From positions 1-13,284 of the forward strand of contig JAENXB010000059.1 of assembly GCA_016649785.1 (NCBI GenBank): DNA of 13,284 bases. Direction: 5' to 3'. Numbering within the stretch: the stretch's first letter is position 1; each line of letters begins with the position of its first letter. Origin of the DNA: Flavobacteriaceae bacterium. Its GTDB lineage: Bacteria; Bacteroidota; Bacteroidia; Flavobacteriales; Flavobacteriaceae. The position numbers were made by a program, and so were the translations under genes. Positions 5,261-13,109 of this stretch are shown here, piece after piece. The notes beneath the pieces are model-generated. The model ran no database searches and was not told the DNA's origin. It saw only the letters and a list, made by a program, of their open reading frames with translations.

Positions 5261-7261
5261 ATGAAAAAGATCATATATACAGCAATTTCATTATTGCTGA
5301 TGAATTCTATGCTTCATGCACAGGAAAAATATAGCGATACTACCGAAGTGGTATCCATCAAAGAAATTATTCTGATAGGCAGTCATCCACAAGTTCATCA
5401 AAAAGAACCCAAACCGCTTGGCAGTATCGATGAATATCTGGAAACCTCAGCCAAAATAAATATGATAAAAAGAGGGGCTTATGCCTGGGAACCTATGCTG
5501 AATGGGATGACCACAGAGCGCACGGTAATTACCATTGACGGGATGCGCATTTTTGGTGCCTGCACAGATAAAATGGATCCCATAACTTCCTATGTTGAAA
5601 TTTCAAATTTATCTGAAGCTACCATTTCCAGCGGACAACAAGGAGCAGAAAACGGTGCTACCATTGGAGGAAGTATCGATTTAAAACGCCGGAAAACCGG
5701 TTTTAACGAAACTGGCTGGAAAGTTGGCGCAAATACCGGGGGAGAATCTAACGGGGAACAGAAAATTGTTGGAGCCGAAGTGCAGTATGCTGACAATTCC
5801 TTCTATTTCAATACCGATTTTATGTATCGGGATGCCGAAAACTACAAGGCAGGAGGAAATCGGGAAGTGTTGTATTCACAGTTTACAAAATATAATTTCT
5901 CTGCCATAACTGGATTTAAACTTTCGGAAACTCAATCTGTAGAAGGCTCGTTTATTTATGACGAAGCGAATGATGTTGGATATCCCGCATTGCCTATGGA
6001 TGTTTCCCTGGCAAGAGCCATTATTGGTTCTGTAAAATATGAACACCATCAATTATCGGAAACTATAGAGCATTGGGAGACCAAACTTTATTTTAACACA
6101 ATTACCCATCAAATGGACGATTCAAAACGTCCTGTTGTTCCCATACGAATGGATATGCCGGGTTGGAGTGATACCTATGGTTTTTATTCGAAAGTAAATA
6201 TGTCTCTGGATAAACACAAGCTAACGGCTAATTTAAATTCGTTTTACAATAAATCCCTGGCTGAAATGACTATGTTCCCGAACGATCCAAATGAAAATGA
6301 TATGTTCATGCTCACCTGGCCGGATGTGAGAACGCTTTATACAGGTCTCTATTTAGAAGATGTGATTGCTTTGACCGCACATTATTCATTACAACTCACG
6401 GGAAGCCTGGGAAGGCATTACAACAAGGTCGCAAGCACTTTTGGATTGCAAAGCCTGCAGATATTTTATCCTGAAATGACCGAAAGTAAGCAGCGCTATT
6501 TAAAGAGTCTCTCATCGCAAGTACTTTTGAACAAAAAAAATATGGAATACACCCTGGGGATGGGATATGGAGAACGTGCGCCTTCCGTTTCTGAAGGATA
6601 TGGCTTTTATCTTTTTAACAGTTTTGACGGTTTTGATTATATCGGAAATCCCAATATGAGCAATGAAAAATCCGTTGAAATGAATGCCTCTATTGGCTTT
6701 GAAAATAAAAAATGGAATGCAAAACTCACCGGTTCGTACTTCCATATTATGGATTATATTATAGGAAAACCGGATTTCTCGCTAAGTCCAATGACAATAG
6801 GTGCAAATGGGGTTAAAGTGTATGAACAACTGGAGTATGCCTCACTTTTCAATTCAGATATATCCATTGGATATTCCTTGCATAAAAACTGGAACTGGAA
6901 TGGAAAACTGGTGTTCAGTTATGGCCGGGACAACAATAACATAAATCTGCCCTTAGTGCAGCCATTGAGTTACCAGACTTCCCTACAGTTTAGAAAAGCT
7001 TTGTTTTCAATAGAAACGGAATTACAGGGAGCTACAAAACAACAGGATTTTAGTCCGGAATTCGGGGAAAATGAAACCGCTGCTTATGCTATTGTCAATT
7101 TATCGGCTTCGCAAACTTTGTTTCTAAATCGACAAAAAATGACGGTGAAATTAGGAGCTGAAAATATATTTGACACCTATTATTCCACTTTTTCCGATTG
7201 GAATAATATTCCCCGAAGAGGCCGTAATTTGTTTGTGAATTTGAGTTATGTGATTCAATAA
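5261..7261 (+). CDS. TonB-dependent outer-membrane copper receptor, OprC/NosA-like
   Basis: A 666-residue TonB-dependent receptor that should take copper across the outer membrane. A signal peptide (about 1-20, ending MLHA before QEKY) is followed by a likely TonB-box region (TEVVSIKEIIL), the plug (about 48-145, with NGMTTERTVITIDGMRIFGA and GATIGGSIDLKRRK) and a 22-strand-type barrel to the C-terminus. The key evidence is C101-TDK-M105 in the plug (FGACTDKMDP) and H283-Q-M285 in the barrel. These match the CxxxM plus HxM copper-binding set described for Pseudomonas aeruginosa OprC. Met336, Met338, Met348 and Met350 form a further Met-rich stretch. There is no N-terminal carboxypeptidase-like domain, unlike SusC-type receptors, and no SusD partner. 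Its upstream neighbours encode a Met/His-rich lipoprotein and a cysteine-motif protein. A structured hairpin precedes the ATG. The receptor family is certain, the copper substrate likely. Confidence 0.93.
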   Translation: MKKIIYTAISLLLMNSMLHAQEKYSDTTEVVSIKEIILIGSHPQVHQKEPKPLGSIDEYLETSAKINMIKRGAYAWEPMLNGMTTERTVITIDGMRIFGACTDKMDPITSYVEISNLSEATISSGQQGAENGATIGGSIDLKRRKTGFNETGWKVGANTGGESNGEQKIVGAEVQYADNSFYFNTDFMYRDAENYKAGGNREVLYSQFTKYNFSAITGFKLSETQSVEGSFIYDEANDVGYPALPMDVSLARAIIGSVKYEHHQLSETIEHWETKLYFNTITHQMDDSKRPVVPIRMDMPGWSDTYGFYSKVNMSLDKHKLTANLNSFYNKSLAEMTMFPNDPNENDMFMLTWPDVRTLYTGLYLEDVIALTAHYSLQLTGSLGRHYNKVASTFGLQSLQIFYPEMTESKQRYLKSLSSQVLLNKKNMEYTLGMGYGERAPSVSEGYGFYLFNSFDGFDYIGNPNMSNEKSVEMNASIGFENKKWNAKLTGSYFHIMDYIIGKPDFSLSPMTIGANGVKVYEQLEYASLFNSDISIGYSLHKNWNWNGKLVFSYGRDNNNINLPLVQPLSYQTSLQFRKALFSIETELQGATKQQDFSPEFGENETAAYAIVNLSASQTLFLNRQKMTVKLGAENIFDTYYSTFSDWNNIPRRGRNLFVNLSYVIQ

Positions 7262-7282
7262 GAGAAAATTGATCTTTAAGAA

Positions 7283-8182
7283 TCAGAACCTTAAAATTTC
7301 AGTCATTATTCCAAAACGGATGACACTTATTTGATGCTGAAAATAGATATTGTAATAATCCATTCCGTGATAAAATTGGACAAACAGGCCAATATCCTCA
7401 AGAAATTTGGGATGATAATAAAATCTAAGACTTGCGTTAAGCCTGTTTAAATTAAAAGTATCCCAGTTATTTACATTGTCAATCATCCAACTGGTTTCAG
7501 CCTTTACAGAAAAATTGGCTTTGCTGTTCCCATTAGAATTGCCATCTATAGGAAGTTTATATGCCAAAAAAGTGTTATGCCAGCGCAATCCGCTGTATTT
7601 CCCCTGCATTTCATGAAGCATCCAGGTTTTTGGATGGATCTCAACAGAGCTTTTAAAAAACCTGAAAGCATTATGCCTATTGTTATAAAATGATTTGATG
7701 AAGCCCAGCTCGATGAAATTAGTGGCAAAATTTCCGGATATCAAATTGACAGTCCCATTTTCATCATAGAAATCTCCATCCTGCCCATTGGAGTGATGCG
7801 CTATTTTTCCAAATAGGCTCAGTTTATTTATGGATCGTTCACTTCCTGTTAAAAAATAAAATGTAATATTTGGCATATAGCTGGGTGTTCTTACCGGGTT
7901 GCTGAATTCGTCATACATCCTGACGATAATTTGCGGGGTGAGTACCGCCATTAATCTTGAATCTTTCCGCTCCCGAATTTTAAAACCGGGGCTTACATTC
8001 GCTTCAAAAATAAGCGGTTCTATATTTCCAATGTCGGCGGGAAACGTAACATAACTATCTCCCTGATTAACCAGTGCAATTTGATCCAAATCAAGATTTG
8101 ATGTAGTATCTGCAACTGTCTGTGCAAAAGCAAGGTTTGAAATAAAATAAATAAATAAAAATATGTAGTGATGTGGTTTCAT
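7283..8182 (-). CDS. Outer-membrane beta-barrel protein with HxSNG motif, possible phospholipase A1 (OMPLA-like)
   Basis: A 299-residue exported protein with signal peptide (about 1-20, ending LAFA before QTVA), many alternating aromatic strands and a C-terminal Phe, as expected for an outer-membrane beta-barrel. GKIAHHSNGQDGDF holds H129-H-S131-N-G, like the His-x-Ser-Asn-Gly core of E. coli PldA, where the His and Ser are catalytic. SGNFATNFIELG follows and might supply the catalytic Asn (Asn151 or Asn155), though the spacing from Ser is longer than the 12 residues in E. coli. Its length is close to PldA. If correct, it would hydrolyse misplaced phospholipids in the outer leaflet. It may instead be a structural barrel with a coincidental motif. 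The gene converges with the receptor gene, with only 21 bases between stops, and starts 102 bases after the DUF2141 stop. No clear terminator is visible in that convergent gap. Confidence 0.7.
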   Translation of the reverse strand: MKPHHYIFLFIYFISNLAFAQTVADTTSNLDLDQIALVNQGDSYVTFPADIGNIEPLIFEANVSPGFKIRERKDSRLMAVLTPQIIVRMYDEFSNPVRTPSYMPNITFYFLTGSERSINKLSLFGKIAHHSNGQDGDFYDENGTVNLISGNFATNFIELGFIKSFYNNRHNAFRFFKSSVEIHPKTWMLHEMQGKYSGLRWHNTFLAYKLPIDGNSNGNSKANFSVKAETSWMIDNVNNWDTFNLNRLNASLRFYYHPKFLEDIGLFVQFYHGMDYYNIYFQHQISVIRFGIMTEILRF

Positions 8183-8284
8183 AAGCCCATTCTTTTTGTT
8201 TTAGTATACTCCAACAGATATTTCAGGAATAATATCCAAACAATCATTATTCTTTTTAAGATTCTTTTTCTCTTATATGTTTAA

Positions 8285-8743
8285 TTACATATAAATAATT
8301 TTAACATCCATTGTCATACTTGAATCTACCGGGAAACAGGCCTTAGAAAAGTTGGGACGATTTGAAAACCCGATGGATTGATAATTTGAAATGCCAACAC
8401 CTTCACTTGGTATGGGTAAAAGAAATTTCTTGTCTATTTTTCCGTTTTCATTTTCATCGTGCAAAATTGATATGGCATACTTTCCCGCCGGCAAGTCAAT
8501 AAAAGTTAGTGTTGATCTGTTATTTCTGATTTCCGCAATCCCTTTTCTAAAGTATCTTTCATATTTTTCATCGGGAATAGAACCGTCCCTGTTATATAAG
8601 GCATATTGCACTACTCCTTTTGAATTCCTTAAACTCTCAACCTTAATGGTCAGGGAGTAGTTTGTTTTCTGAGCAGGAGTAGCAAACGAGAATAGCCCGA
8701 TTAGCAAAGAAAATATCGCGAATTTTTTAATTATTTTTTTCAT
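8285..8743 (-). CDS. DUF2141 family exported protein
   Basis: A 152-residue protein with a signal peptide (about 1-24, FSFATPAQ) and the DUF2141 pattern: LTIKVESLRNSKGVVQYALY (about 31-50), FIDLPAGKYAISILHDENEN followed by GKIDKKFL (about 81-108), IPSEGVGISN (about 111-120) and a short C-terminal strand MDVKIIYM. The family has a small beta-sandwich fold and unknown function; it is common in Bacteroidota and Proteobacteria. The LPAGKYA/HDENENGK segment could bind a metal, but nothing here proves it. Its start lies 17 bases inside the upstream membrane-protein gene, so translation is probably coupled. A C-terminal fragment of a second DUF2141 gene lies at 10388-10453. Confidence 0.9.
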   Translation of the reverse strand: MKKIIKKFAIFSLLIGLFSFATPAQKTNYSLTIKVESLRNSKGVVQYALYNRDGSIPDEKYERYFRKGIAEIRNNRSTLTFIDLPAGKYAISILHDENENGKIDKKFLLPIPSEGVGISNYQSIGFSNRPNFSKACFPVDSSMTMDVKIIYM

Positions 8744-9128
8744 TTTTGTTAAATTTTAGATATGCAAGTAATACAAAAGCTAGGGTTACAATTATCCTGA
8801 AAATCATTGCACCAATGGTCTTTGTCTCATATAATCCTCCGGAATTAATATGAATAAACAAACCCACGAGCGCCATAATTAAAATCAAGGCAGAAAGGCT
8901 TAAAATATTGAAGGTCCATCTTTTTTGTTTCAGAAAGCCATAGGCCGCAGCCAAATAGAGTATGCTGCTTATAAAATTTGCCCAGACCACCAGTAAAACA
9001 TAATTGCCCTCTTTGGCTCGTATGCCAAACCAATCAAACAGTACCGAGCTACTCAAAAATAGCGTAAGCAGTGCAAATGCCATTAAAACAATTGCCGCAA
9101 TATAGGTGAACACGTTTTTTTTAATCAT
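8727..9128 (-). CDS. Four-helix integral membrane protein of unknown function
   Basis: A 133-residue protein with four predicted membrane helices at about residues 7-29, 43-66, 72-92 and 105-124, short polar loops and a lysine/asparagine-rich tail. I do not recognise a family. It has no catalytic motif and no cysteine or histidine cluster. Its 3' end overlaps the DUF2141 gene by 17 bases, which implies one transcript and possibly a joint role in the envelope. Upstream, the gap to the GH130 stop holds only AT-rich sequence with a weak AAGG/CCTT stem near 9195-9210; no consensus promoter was found. Confidence 0.75.
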   Translation of the reverse strand: MIKKNVFTYIAAIVLMAFALLTLFLSSSVLFDWFGIRAKEGNYVLLVVWANFISSILYLAAAYGFLKQKRWTFNILSLSALILIMALVGLFIHINSGGLYETKTIGAMIFRIIVTLAFVLLAYLKFNKNEKNN

Positions 9129-9256
9129 TTTGTTTTATTTTTAGATTTGTAATTTTGTTGTTGCTAAACCACCAAGTCGAATTCCTTTTTTTTAGAAGGC
9201 TTAAAACCTTTCCGGAATTAGTGGGAAGAAATTTATTTTTTACTTTATTTCCCATT

Positions 9257-10291
9257 TCATTTTTTATTTGCCAATAACTCTTTAGCTAATTCAGACAAAG
9301 ACATTGATGCACAGGCAATAAGTTCATCGGCAGCACCATAATAAATGTATAAAGTATCTTCAAAAACAACTGCACCCGTCGGAAAACACACATTATTCAC
9401 CTCGCCTGACAATTCCCATTGATATTCAGGTTTAAACAATGGGTAAGGTAGTCTTGCAATTTCTTTTTGCGGATCTTCCAAATCGAGTAGTGCCGCACAA
9501 GCTGAATATACGTTACCTTTTGGACTGTTTTTCACCCCGTGGTATATCAACAACCACCCAAACTCTGTTTCAATTGGTGGGCAACCGCCGCCTATATAGC
9601 TTAGTTCGTGATCATATTTTGGCAAAAACAATAAAGATTCATGAACGTGAAGAAAGTAATTTTGCCAAAACGCAGGGGTTAACTCGTGTAAGGGGTCTGC
9701 TGTTGCAACAAATTGAACTTTACCTCGTATACGGTGCATAAAATAGAATTTTCCGCCAATTTTTCTTGGAAAGAAAATTATATTTTTATCCCAAACAAGC
9801 ATTTTAACTCCATCTTTTCTATGGATTCCTTCCTCTATACTGTAGCCATAACGCTTGAAATCGACTAACAGATTTGCTTTAACTAATTTGATAAACTCTT
9901 CATGGGTAAACTGTGGAGCCAAAATTCCTCTTTTTTCAAAATGGATTAGATCTGTAGAAGTCGCCAAACATCCCAACGCATTTATGCCATCGAAAGCGGT
10001 ATATGTTAAATAATATAAATCCTCAATTTTCACAAGTCTTGGGTCTTCAATTCCCTGGCATTCATAATCAAATTCTGGAACTAAAATGGGTTTGTCAAGT
10101 CGTTTCTCCACCTGTAAAGGCCCATTTAATTTACAATAACCAATACTGGAATAATTCCCTTCACTTACCGCTCTATAAAACAAGTGCACAAATTCACCTT
10201 CTCTAATAGCCGCGGGGTTTAAAACACCGCTATTTTCAAAATCCAACGCTGTTTTTTCTAAAATAATCCCTTCTTTTTTGACATTTAACAT
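9257..10291 (-). CDS. GH130 family beta-mannoside phosphorylase or hydrolase
   Basis: A 344-residue five-bladed beta-propeller enzyme of glycoside hydrolase family 130, whose members phosphorolyse or hydrolyse beta-mannosides. Visible family features are NPAAIREGEFVHLFYRA (about 25-41), QGIEDPRLVKIED (79-91, with Asp83 in the position I expect for the catalytic acid), IGGGCPPIETEFGWLLIYHG (233-252) and FPTGAVVFEDTLYIYYGAAD (303-322). There is no signal peptide, so it acts in the cytoplasm. A segment at about 129-170 (Lys/Arg/Glu-rich, with YSIEEGIHRKDG) looks like a loop insertion between blades. Family membership is near certain. Whether it is a phosphorylase or a hydrolase, and its exact glycan, cannot be decided. 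No SusC/SusD pair, transporter or other sugar enzyme accompanies it, so the pathway is unclear. Such genes are sometimes mislabelled as pesticidal proteins. Confidence 0.93.
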   Translation of the reverse strand: MLNVKKEGIILEKTALDFENSGVLNPAAIREGEFVHLFYRAVSEGNYSSIGYCKLNGPLQVEKRLDKPILVPEFDYECQGIEDPRLVKIEDLYYLTYTAFDGINALGCLATSTDLIHFEKRGILAPQFTHEEFIKLVKANLLVDFKRYGYSIEEGIHRKDGVKMLVWDKNIIFFPRKIGGKFYFMHRIRGKVQFVATADPLHELTPAFWQNYFLHVHESLLFLPKYDHELSYIGGGCPPIETEFGWLLIYHGVKNSPKGNVYSACAALLDLEDPQKEIARLPYPLFKPEYQWELSGEVNNVCFPTGAVVFEDTLYIYYGAADELIACASMSLSELAKELLANKK

Positions 10292-10314
10292 AGCTGATTG
10301 TTTATTAAATTTAT

Positions 10315-10340
10315 CAAAGTATTGCCAATCTTATTATTGG
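10315..10340 (-). promoter_or_regulatory. Weak promoter-like box and small palindrome upstream of GH130
   Basis: On the minus strand TACTTTG (10321-10315) is one base short of the Bacteroidota consensus TAnnTTTG. Just upstream lies the inverted repeat CCAAT-N6-ATTGG (10325-10340), which would overlap the promoter spacer and could be a regulator site. No good -33 element is present. The rest of the 10292-10561 gap is AT-rich and contains the DUF2141 relic. Confidence 0.25.
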
Positions 10341-10387
10341 TGTTTTTATTTAAATTTTCGTTGTAATACGTCGATAAATTCAAGGCA

Positions 10388-10453
10388 TTACATATAAATA
10401 ACTTTAATGTTTACTGTTAGGTTTTCGTTTAATCCAAAACTTGAGTGATACAT
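10388..10453 (-). pseudogene. C-terminal relic of a second DUF2141 gene
   Basis: Read on the minus strand, this gives MYHSSFGLNENLTVNIKVIY plus Met and a TAA stop. It aligns without gaps to the last 21 residues of the intact DUF2141 protein (FSKACFPVDSSMTMDVKIIY plus Met), sharing the Phe, Thr, Lys, and the Ile-Tyr-Met end. The 15 bases TTATTTATATGTAAT at the stop are identical. The frame continues upstream to a TAA near 10495 but shows no DUF2141 core there, so at most a short tail survives. It suggests that a paralogue once stood here and was deleted. Confidence 0.5.
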
Positions 10454-10561
10454 TATTCCTTCCTGCAATCTTACGTAAAGTATGATAATTTCATTCTTTT
10501 AATTTTTTGATCACACCTATAATTCATTATTACTTTTGTATTTATAAATTCCATTTCTACA

Positions 10562-11683
10562 TCAGTTCGTTTTCTTATAGCTCCATACCGCAAGGCCATT
10601 CATTACAATTGCATACAAGGTAATTATGGACAGCTGCGGCAGGATATCCTGAAGGCCTGATCCTTTCAACATTAGCATTCGTATAATTTCAACAAAATAC
10701 CTGATGGGGTTAAAAAGTGTGATATTTTGTGCCCAAACCGGCATGCTTTCAATGGGTGTGAACAAGCCGCTCATCAAAATAAATATCACCACAAAAAACC
10801 AGGCGATAAACATCGCTTGTTGTTGCGTATCGGTAAAATTGGAAATCAACAATCCCATTCCCAGGATTACCAGCAAATAAACCGAGGTAAATAAATAAAT
10901 GAGTCCTAAATTTCCCAGCATCGGCACGTTAAAAATAATTTTGGCTATCAGAAGGCCAACCGTCAAAATAACCAGTCCCAAAACCCAGAACGGAAATAAT
11001 TTTCCAATAATAAACTGGTGTTTTTTAATAGGAGTTACATTCATTTGCTCCAGGGTGCCAATTTCCTTTTCCCGTACAATATTCATCCCGGAGAGAAAAA
11101 GTGTTAGCATACTGACCAAAAGCACCAAAATACCGGGTACCATAAAAGTTTTATAATTTAAGGTGTTATTGTACCAAAAAGAAGGAACGGTCATGACGTC
11201 AATTTGATCCGGAATTTGGTTATCCTTCATAACCAGGTCTATCATTATGCTTTGGTTATACTCTTTAATTATCTGCTGAATATACACGTTTTCTATACCG
11301 GCTTTGGCGCCGTCAATCGCGTTTATATAAAGTGCCAGATCGGTTTTTCTGTTTTTGACAAGATTGCGTTCAAAATACCGGGGGATTTCTAAAACAATAT
11401 CTACATCCCCTTTCATCATCGCTTCATCGGCTATTTTTTTGGAAGGGAAATTCTCCAGCACATTAAAATAGGTGGAAGCCTCAAACTTATCTATCAATTC
11501 TCTTGAGGTGGAAGTTTTATCGTTGTCGATATATGAAAACGCAATATTTTTCACATCAAAAGTAGCCGCATTGGATAGGATGATGAGTTGCAGCAAAGGC
11601 AATATAAAAATAATGGGCAACATGCCCTTATTCCGGAATATTTGTTTGAATTCTTTTTGAATGATGTAACCAATGATCTTCAT
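10562..11683 (-). CDS. ABC-2 type export permease, second of two
   Basis: A 373-residue inner-membrane permease subunit of an ABC exporter, resembling YhhJ/YbhR-type proteins (ABC2_membrane_3). One helix near the N-terminus (about 21-38) is followed by a large extracytoplasmic domain (about 40-175) and five further helices (about 180-370). The conserved cytoplasmic signature REKEIGTLEQMNVTPI (204-219) followed by IIGKLFP (225-231) is present. The pair FTPIESMP and NPIRYFVEIIR near the C-terminus is also typical. It is the last gene of the operon as seen here, starting 240 bases after the other permease gene. Such permeases work as a pair with one ATPase and usually with an HlyD-type adaptor, which would lie beyond the right edge. 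The substrate is unknown. Confidence 0.92.
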   Translation of the reverse strand: MKIIGYIIQKEFKQIFRNKGMLPIIFILPLLQLIILSNAATFDVKNIAFSYIDNDKTSTSRELIDKFEASTYFNVLENFPSKKIADEAMMKGDVDIVLEIPRYFERNLVKNRKTDLALYINAIDGAKAGIENVYIQQIIKEYNQSIMIDLVMKDNQIPDQIDVMTVPSFWYNNTLNYKTFMVPGILVLLVSMLTLFLSGMNIVREKEIGTLEQMNVTPIKKHQFIIGKLFPFWVLGLVILTVGLLIAKIIFNVPMLGNLGLIYLFTSVYLLVILGMGLLISNFTDTQQQAMFIAWFFVVIFILMSGLFTPIESMPVWAQNITLFNPIRYFVEIIRMLMLKGSGLQDILPQLSIITLYAIVMNGLAVWSYKKTN

Positions 11684-11923
11684 TTTAATTCTTTATTTTT
11701 TTTTAGAAAACAGAACATAGAGAAGAGAAAATAGACAAAAGAAAAATTGAATAGTCCTGATACTTCTAACAACAAACTATAAACCACAAACTACACACAC
11801 CTTTTCAATCTTTTCTATGGATTCTTAGTTCTTGTTTCTTTTTTTCCACTTTCCACTTTCCACTCTCCACTTTCCACTTTTTTTAGTCTTTTCTCTTGAC
11901 TCTTTATTCTTGGCTCTTTTTAA
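11684..11923. other. Intergenic low-complexity region between the two permease genes
   Basis: No gene is supported. The 240 bases are almost entirely short AT-rich purine or pyrimidine words, including AAACTATAAACCACAAACTAC near 11776-11796 and a heptamer array at 11844-11878. Similar worn-down word repeats are common between flavobacterial genes, from memory. A gap of this size within an ABC permease pair is unusual, but no promoter or terminator is evident in it. Confidence 0.6.
11844..11878. repeat. Five tandem heptamers TTCCACT
   Basis: Five consecutive seven-base units start at 11844, 11851, 11858, 11865 and 11872. All read TTCCACT except the fourth, CTCCACT. The tract is noncoding. Unit length and homogeneity suggest replication slippage, so copy number may vary between strains. 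It is too short and lacks spacers, so it is not a CRISPR array. Confidence 0.9.
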
Positions 11924-13030
11924 CTACTCCAGCCTTATCTTATATTTTTTAATACTCAATGCCAGGAAAAAAACCATCATCCCTACAAGTATCAGAGTTT
12001 CTTTCCATAAAAATGAAATCCCCACCCCCTTGAGCATAATTCCCTTAAGAATTGTGATAAACCATTTTGCCGGAATAATATGACTTATGTATTGCAACGG
12101 CAAAGGCATACTGGATATGGGAAAAATAAATCCCGACAGCAAAATAACCGGGAGCATTAATCCCATTAAAGAGATCATCATAGCGGTTTGTTGGGTTTCC
12201 GAAATTGTGGAGATCAAAATTCCCAATGCCAGAGAGGTTATAATAAACAAAACCGTTTCAAGGGCCAATAGAATCACGCTTCCTTCAATGGGCATTTCAA
12301 ACACAAAATATCCCAAAAGCAAGATCATTACGGCATTGATGATAGATAAAAAGATATAGGGAAAAACCTTTCCTAAAATTACCTGAAAAGGTGTAATTGG
12401 CGATACCAGTAAAATTTCCATAGTTCCCAATTCTTTTTCCCTGGTGATGGAGATCGAGGTCATCATCGCTGAAACCAACATTAAAATAACCGTCATCACC
12501 CCGGGAACAAAAGTAAAAACACTCTTTAGTTCCGGATTGTAGTACAACCGGGATTGCACCTGGATCTGGTGAGGAGCCACATTGCTTATATTGATCTCCT
12601 GCTGGTAATGCTGTAAAATAGATTGGATGTAATTGGTAATAGTATTGGCGGTATTTGGGTCTGTAGCATCTGTAATAACCTGTACTTTTCCTTTTTTAAG
12701 AATTTGCAGGTTTTGAGCAAAATCCTTTTCAAAAACCAAAACAGCTTTTACTGTTCCTTTTTTAAAAATTGATTCAATCTGATTTTCATTATTCACCAGG
12801 GTCTTAATCTCGAAATGCTTTGAAGCGCTGATCGTATTGATAATTTTTTCGGTTTCGGCATCTTTGGATTTATCCAGAATGGCAATATTTACATTGTTGA
12901 TCTCATTGGTAATTGCAAAGCCAAAAAGCATAATTTGAGCTATGGGCATTCCAAACAGAATGAACATAGAACGCTTGTCACGAAAAATGTGATAGAATTC
13001 CTTTTTTACAAAACCAATGAATCTTTCCAT
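11924..13030 (-). CDS. ABC-2 type export permease, first of two
   Basis: A 368-residue inner-membrane permease of the same family as the downstream one (YhhJ/YbhS-like, ABC2_membrane_3). The N-terminal amphipathic start (VKKEFYHIFRDKRSM) leads into helix 1 (about 21-40), then an extracytoplasmic domain (about 42-170) and five more helices to the C-terminus. The signature REKELGTMEILLVSPITPF (197-215) followed by VILGKVFP is present, as is GFIFPISSMPLPLQYISHII near the end. The two permeases are clearly paralogous and probably form a heterodimer. The gene starts 79 bases after the ATPase stop. The substrate may be drugs or envelope lipids; the sequence does not say. Confidence 0.93.
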   Translation of the reverse strand: MERFIGFVKKEFYHIFRDKRSMFILFGMPIAQIMLFGFAITNEINNVNIAILDKSKDAETEKIINTISASKHFEIKTLVNNENQIESIFKKGTVKAVLVFEKDFAQNLQILKKGKVQVITDATDPNTANTITNYIQSILQHYQQEINISNVAPHQIQVQSRLYYNPELKSVFTFVPGVMTVILMLVSAMMTSISITREKELGTMEILLVSPITPFQVILGKVFPYIFLSIINAVMILLLGYFVFEMPIEGSVILLALETVLFIITSLALGILISTISETQQTAMMISLMGLMLPVILLSGFIFPISSMPLPLQYISHIIPAKWFITILKGIMLKGVGISFLWKETLILVGMMVFFLALSIKKYKIRLE

Positions 13031-13109
13031 TTCTTATTTTTTATAAAACCAGTAAAGATTTCAAAACCTTTAGGATTTGCTTCTTTTTCATTATTTTCAT
13101 TATTCTATT

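Noticed and set aside
7262..7282. Terminator between the converging receptor and barrel genes
   Set aside because: Only the weak near-palindrome GATCTTTAAGAATC is present around 7270-7283; no GC-rich stem with a T-run on either strand.
9190..9212. Intrinsic terminator after the GH130 gene
   Set aside because: The AAGG/CCTT stem is only four bases, and the run following it is A rather than T in the direction of transcription.
11844..11878. CRISPR-like or coding interpretation of the TTCCACT array
   Set aside because: Units are seven bases, directly adjacent, without spacers or cas genes; it is a simple tandem repeat.
13031..13109. Short minus-strand ORF beginning MKIMKKKQILKV between ATPase and permease genes
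   Set aside because: It has only 19 codons in an AT-rich gap, with no recognised motif or coding signal.
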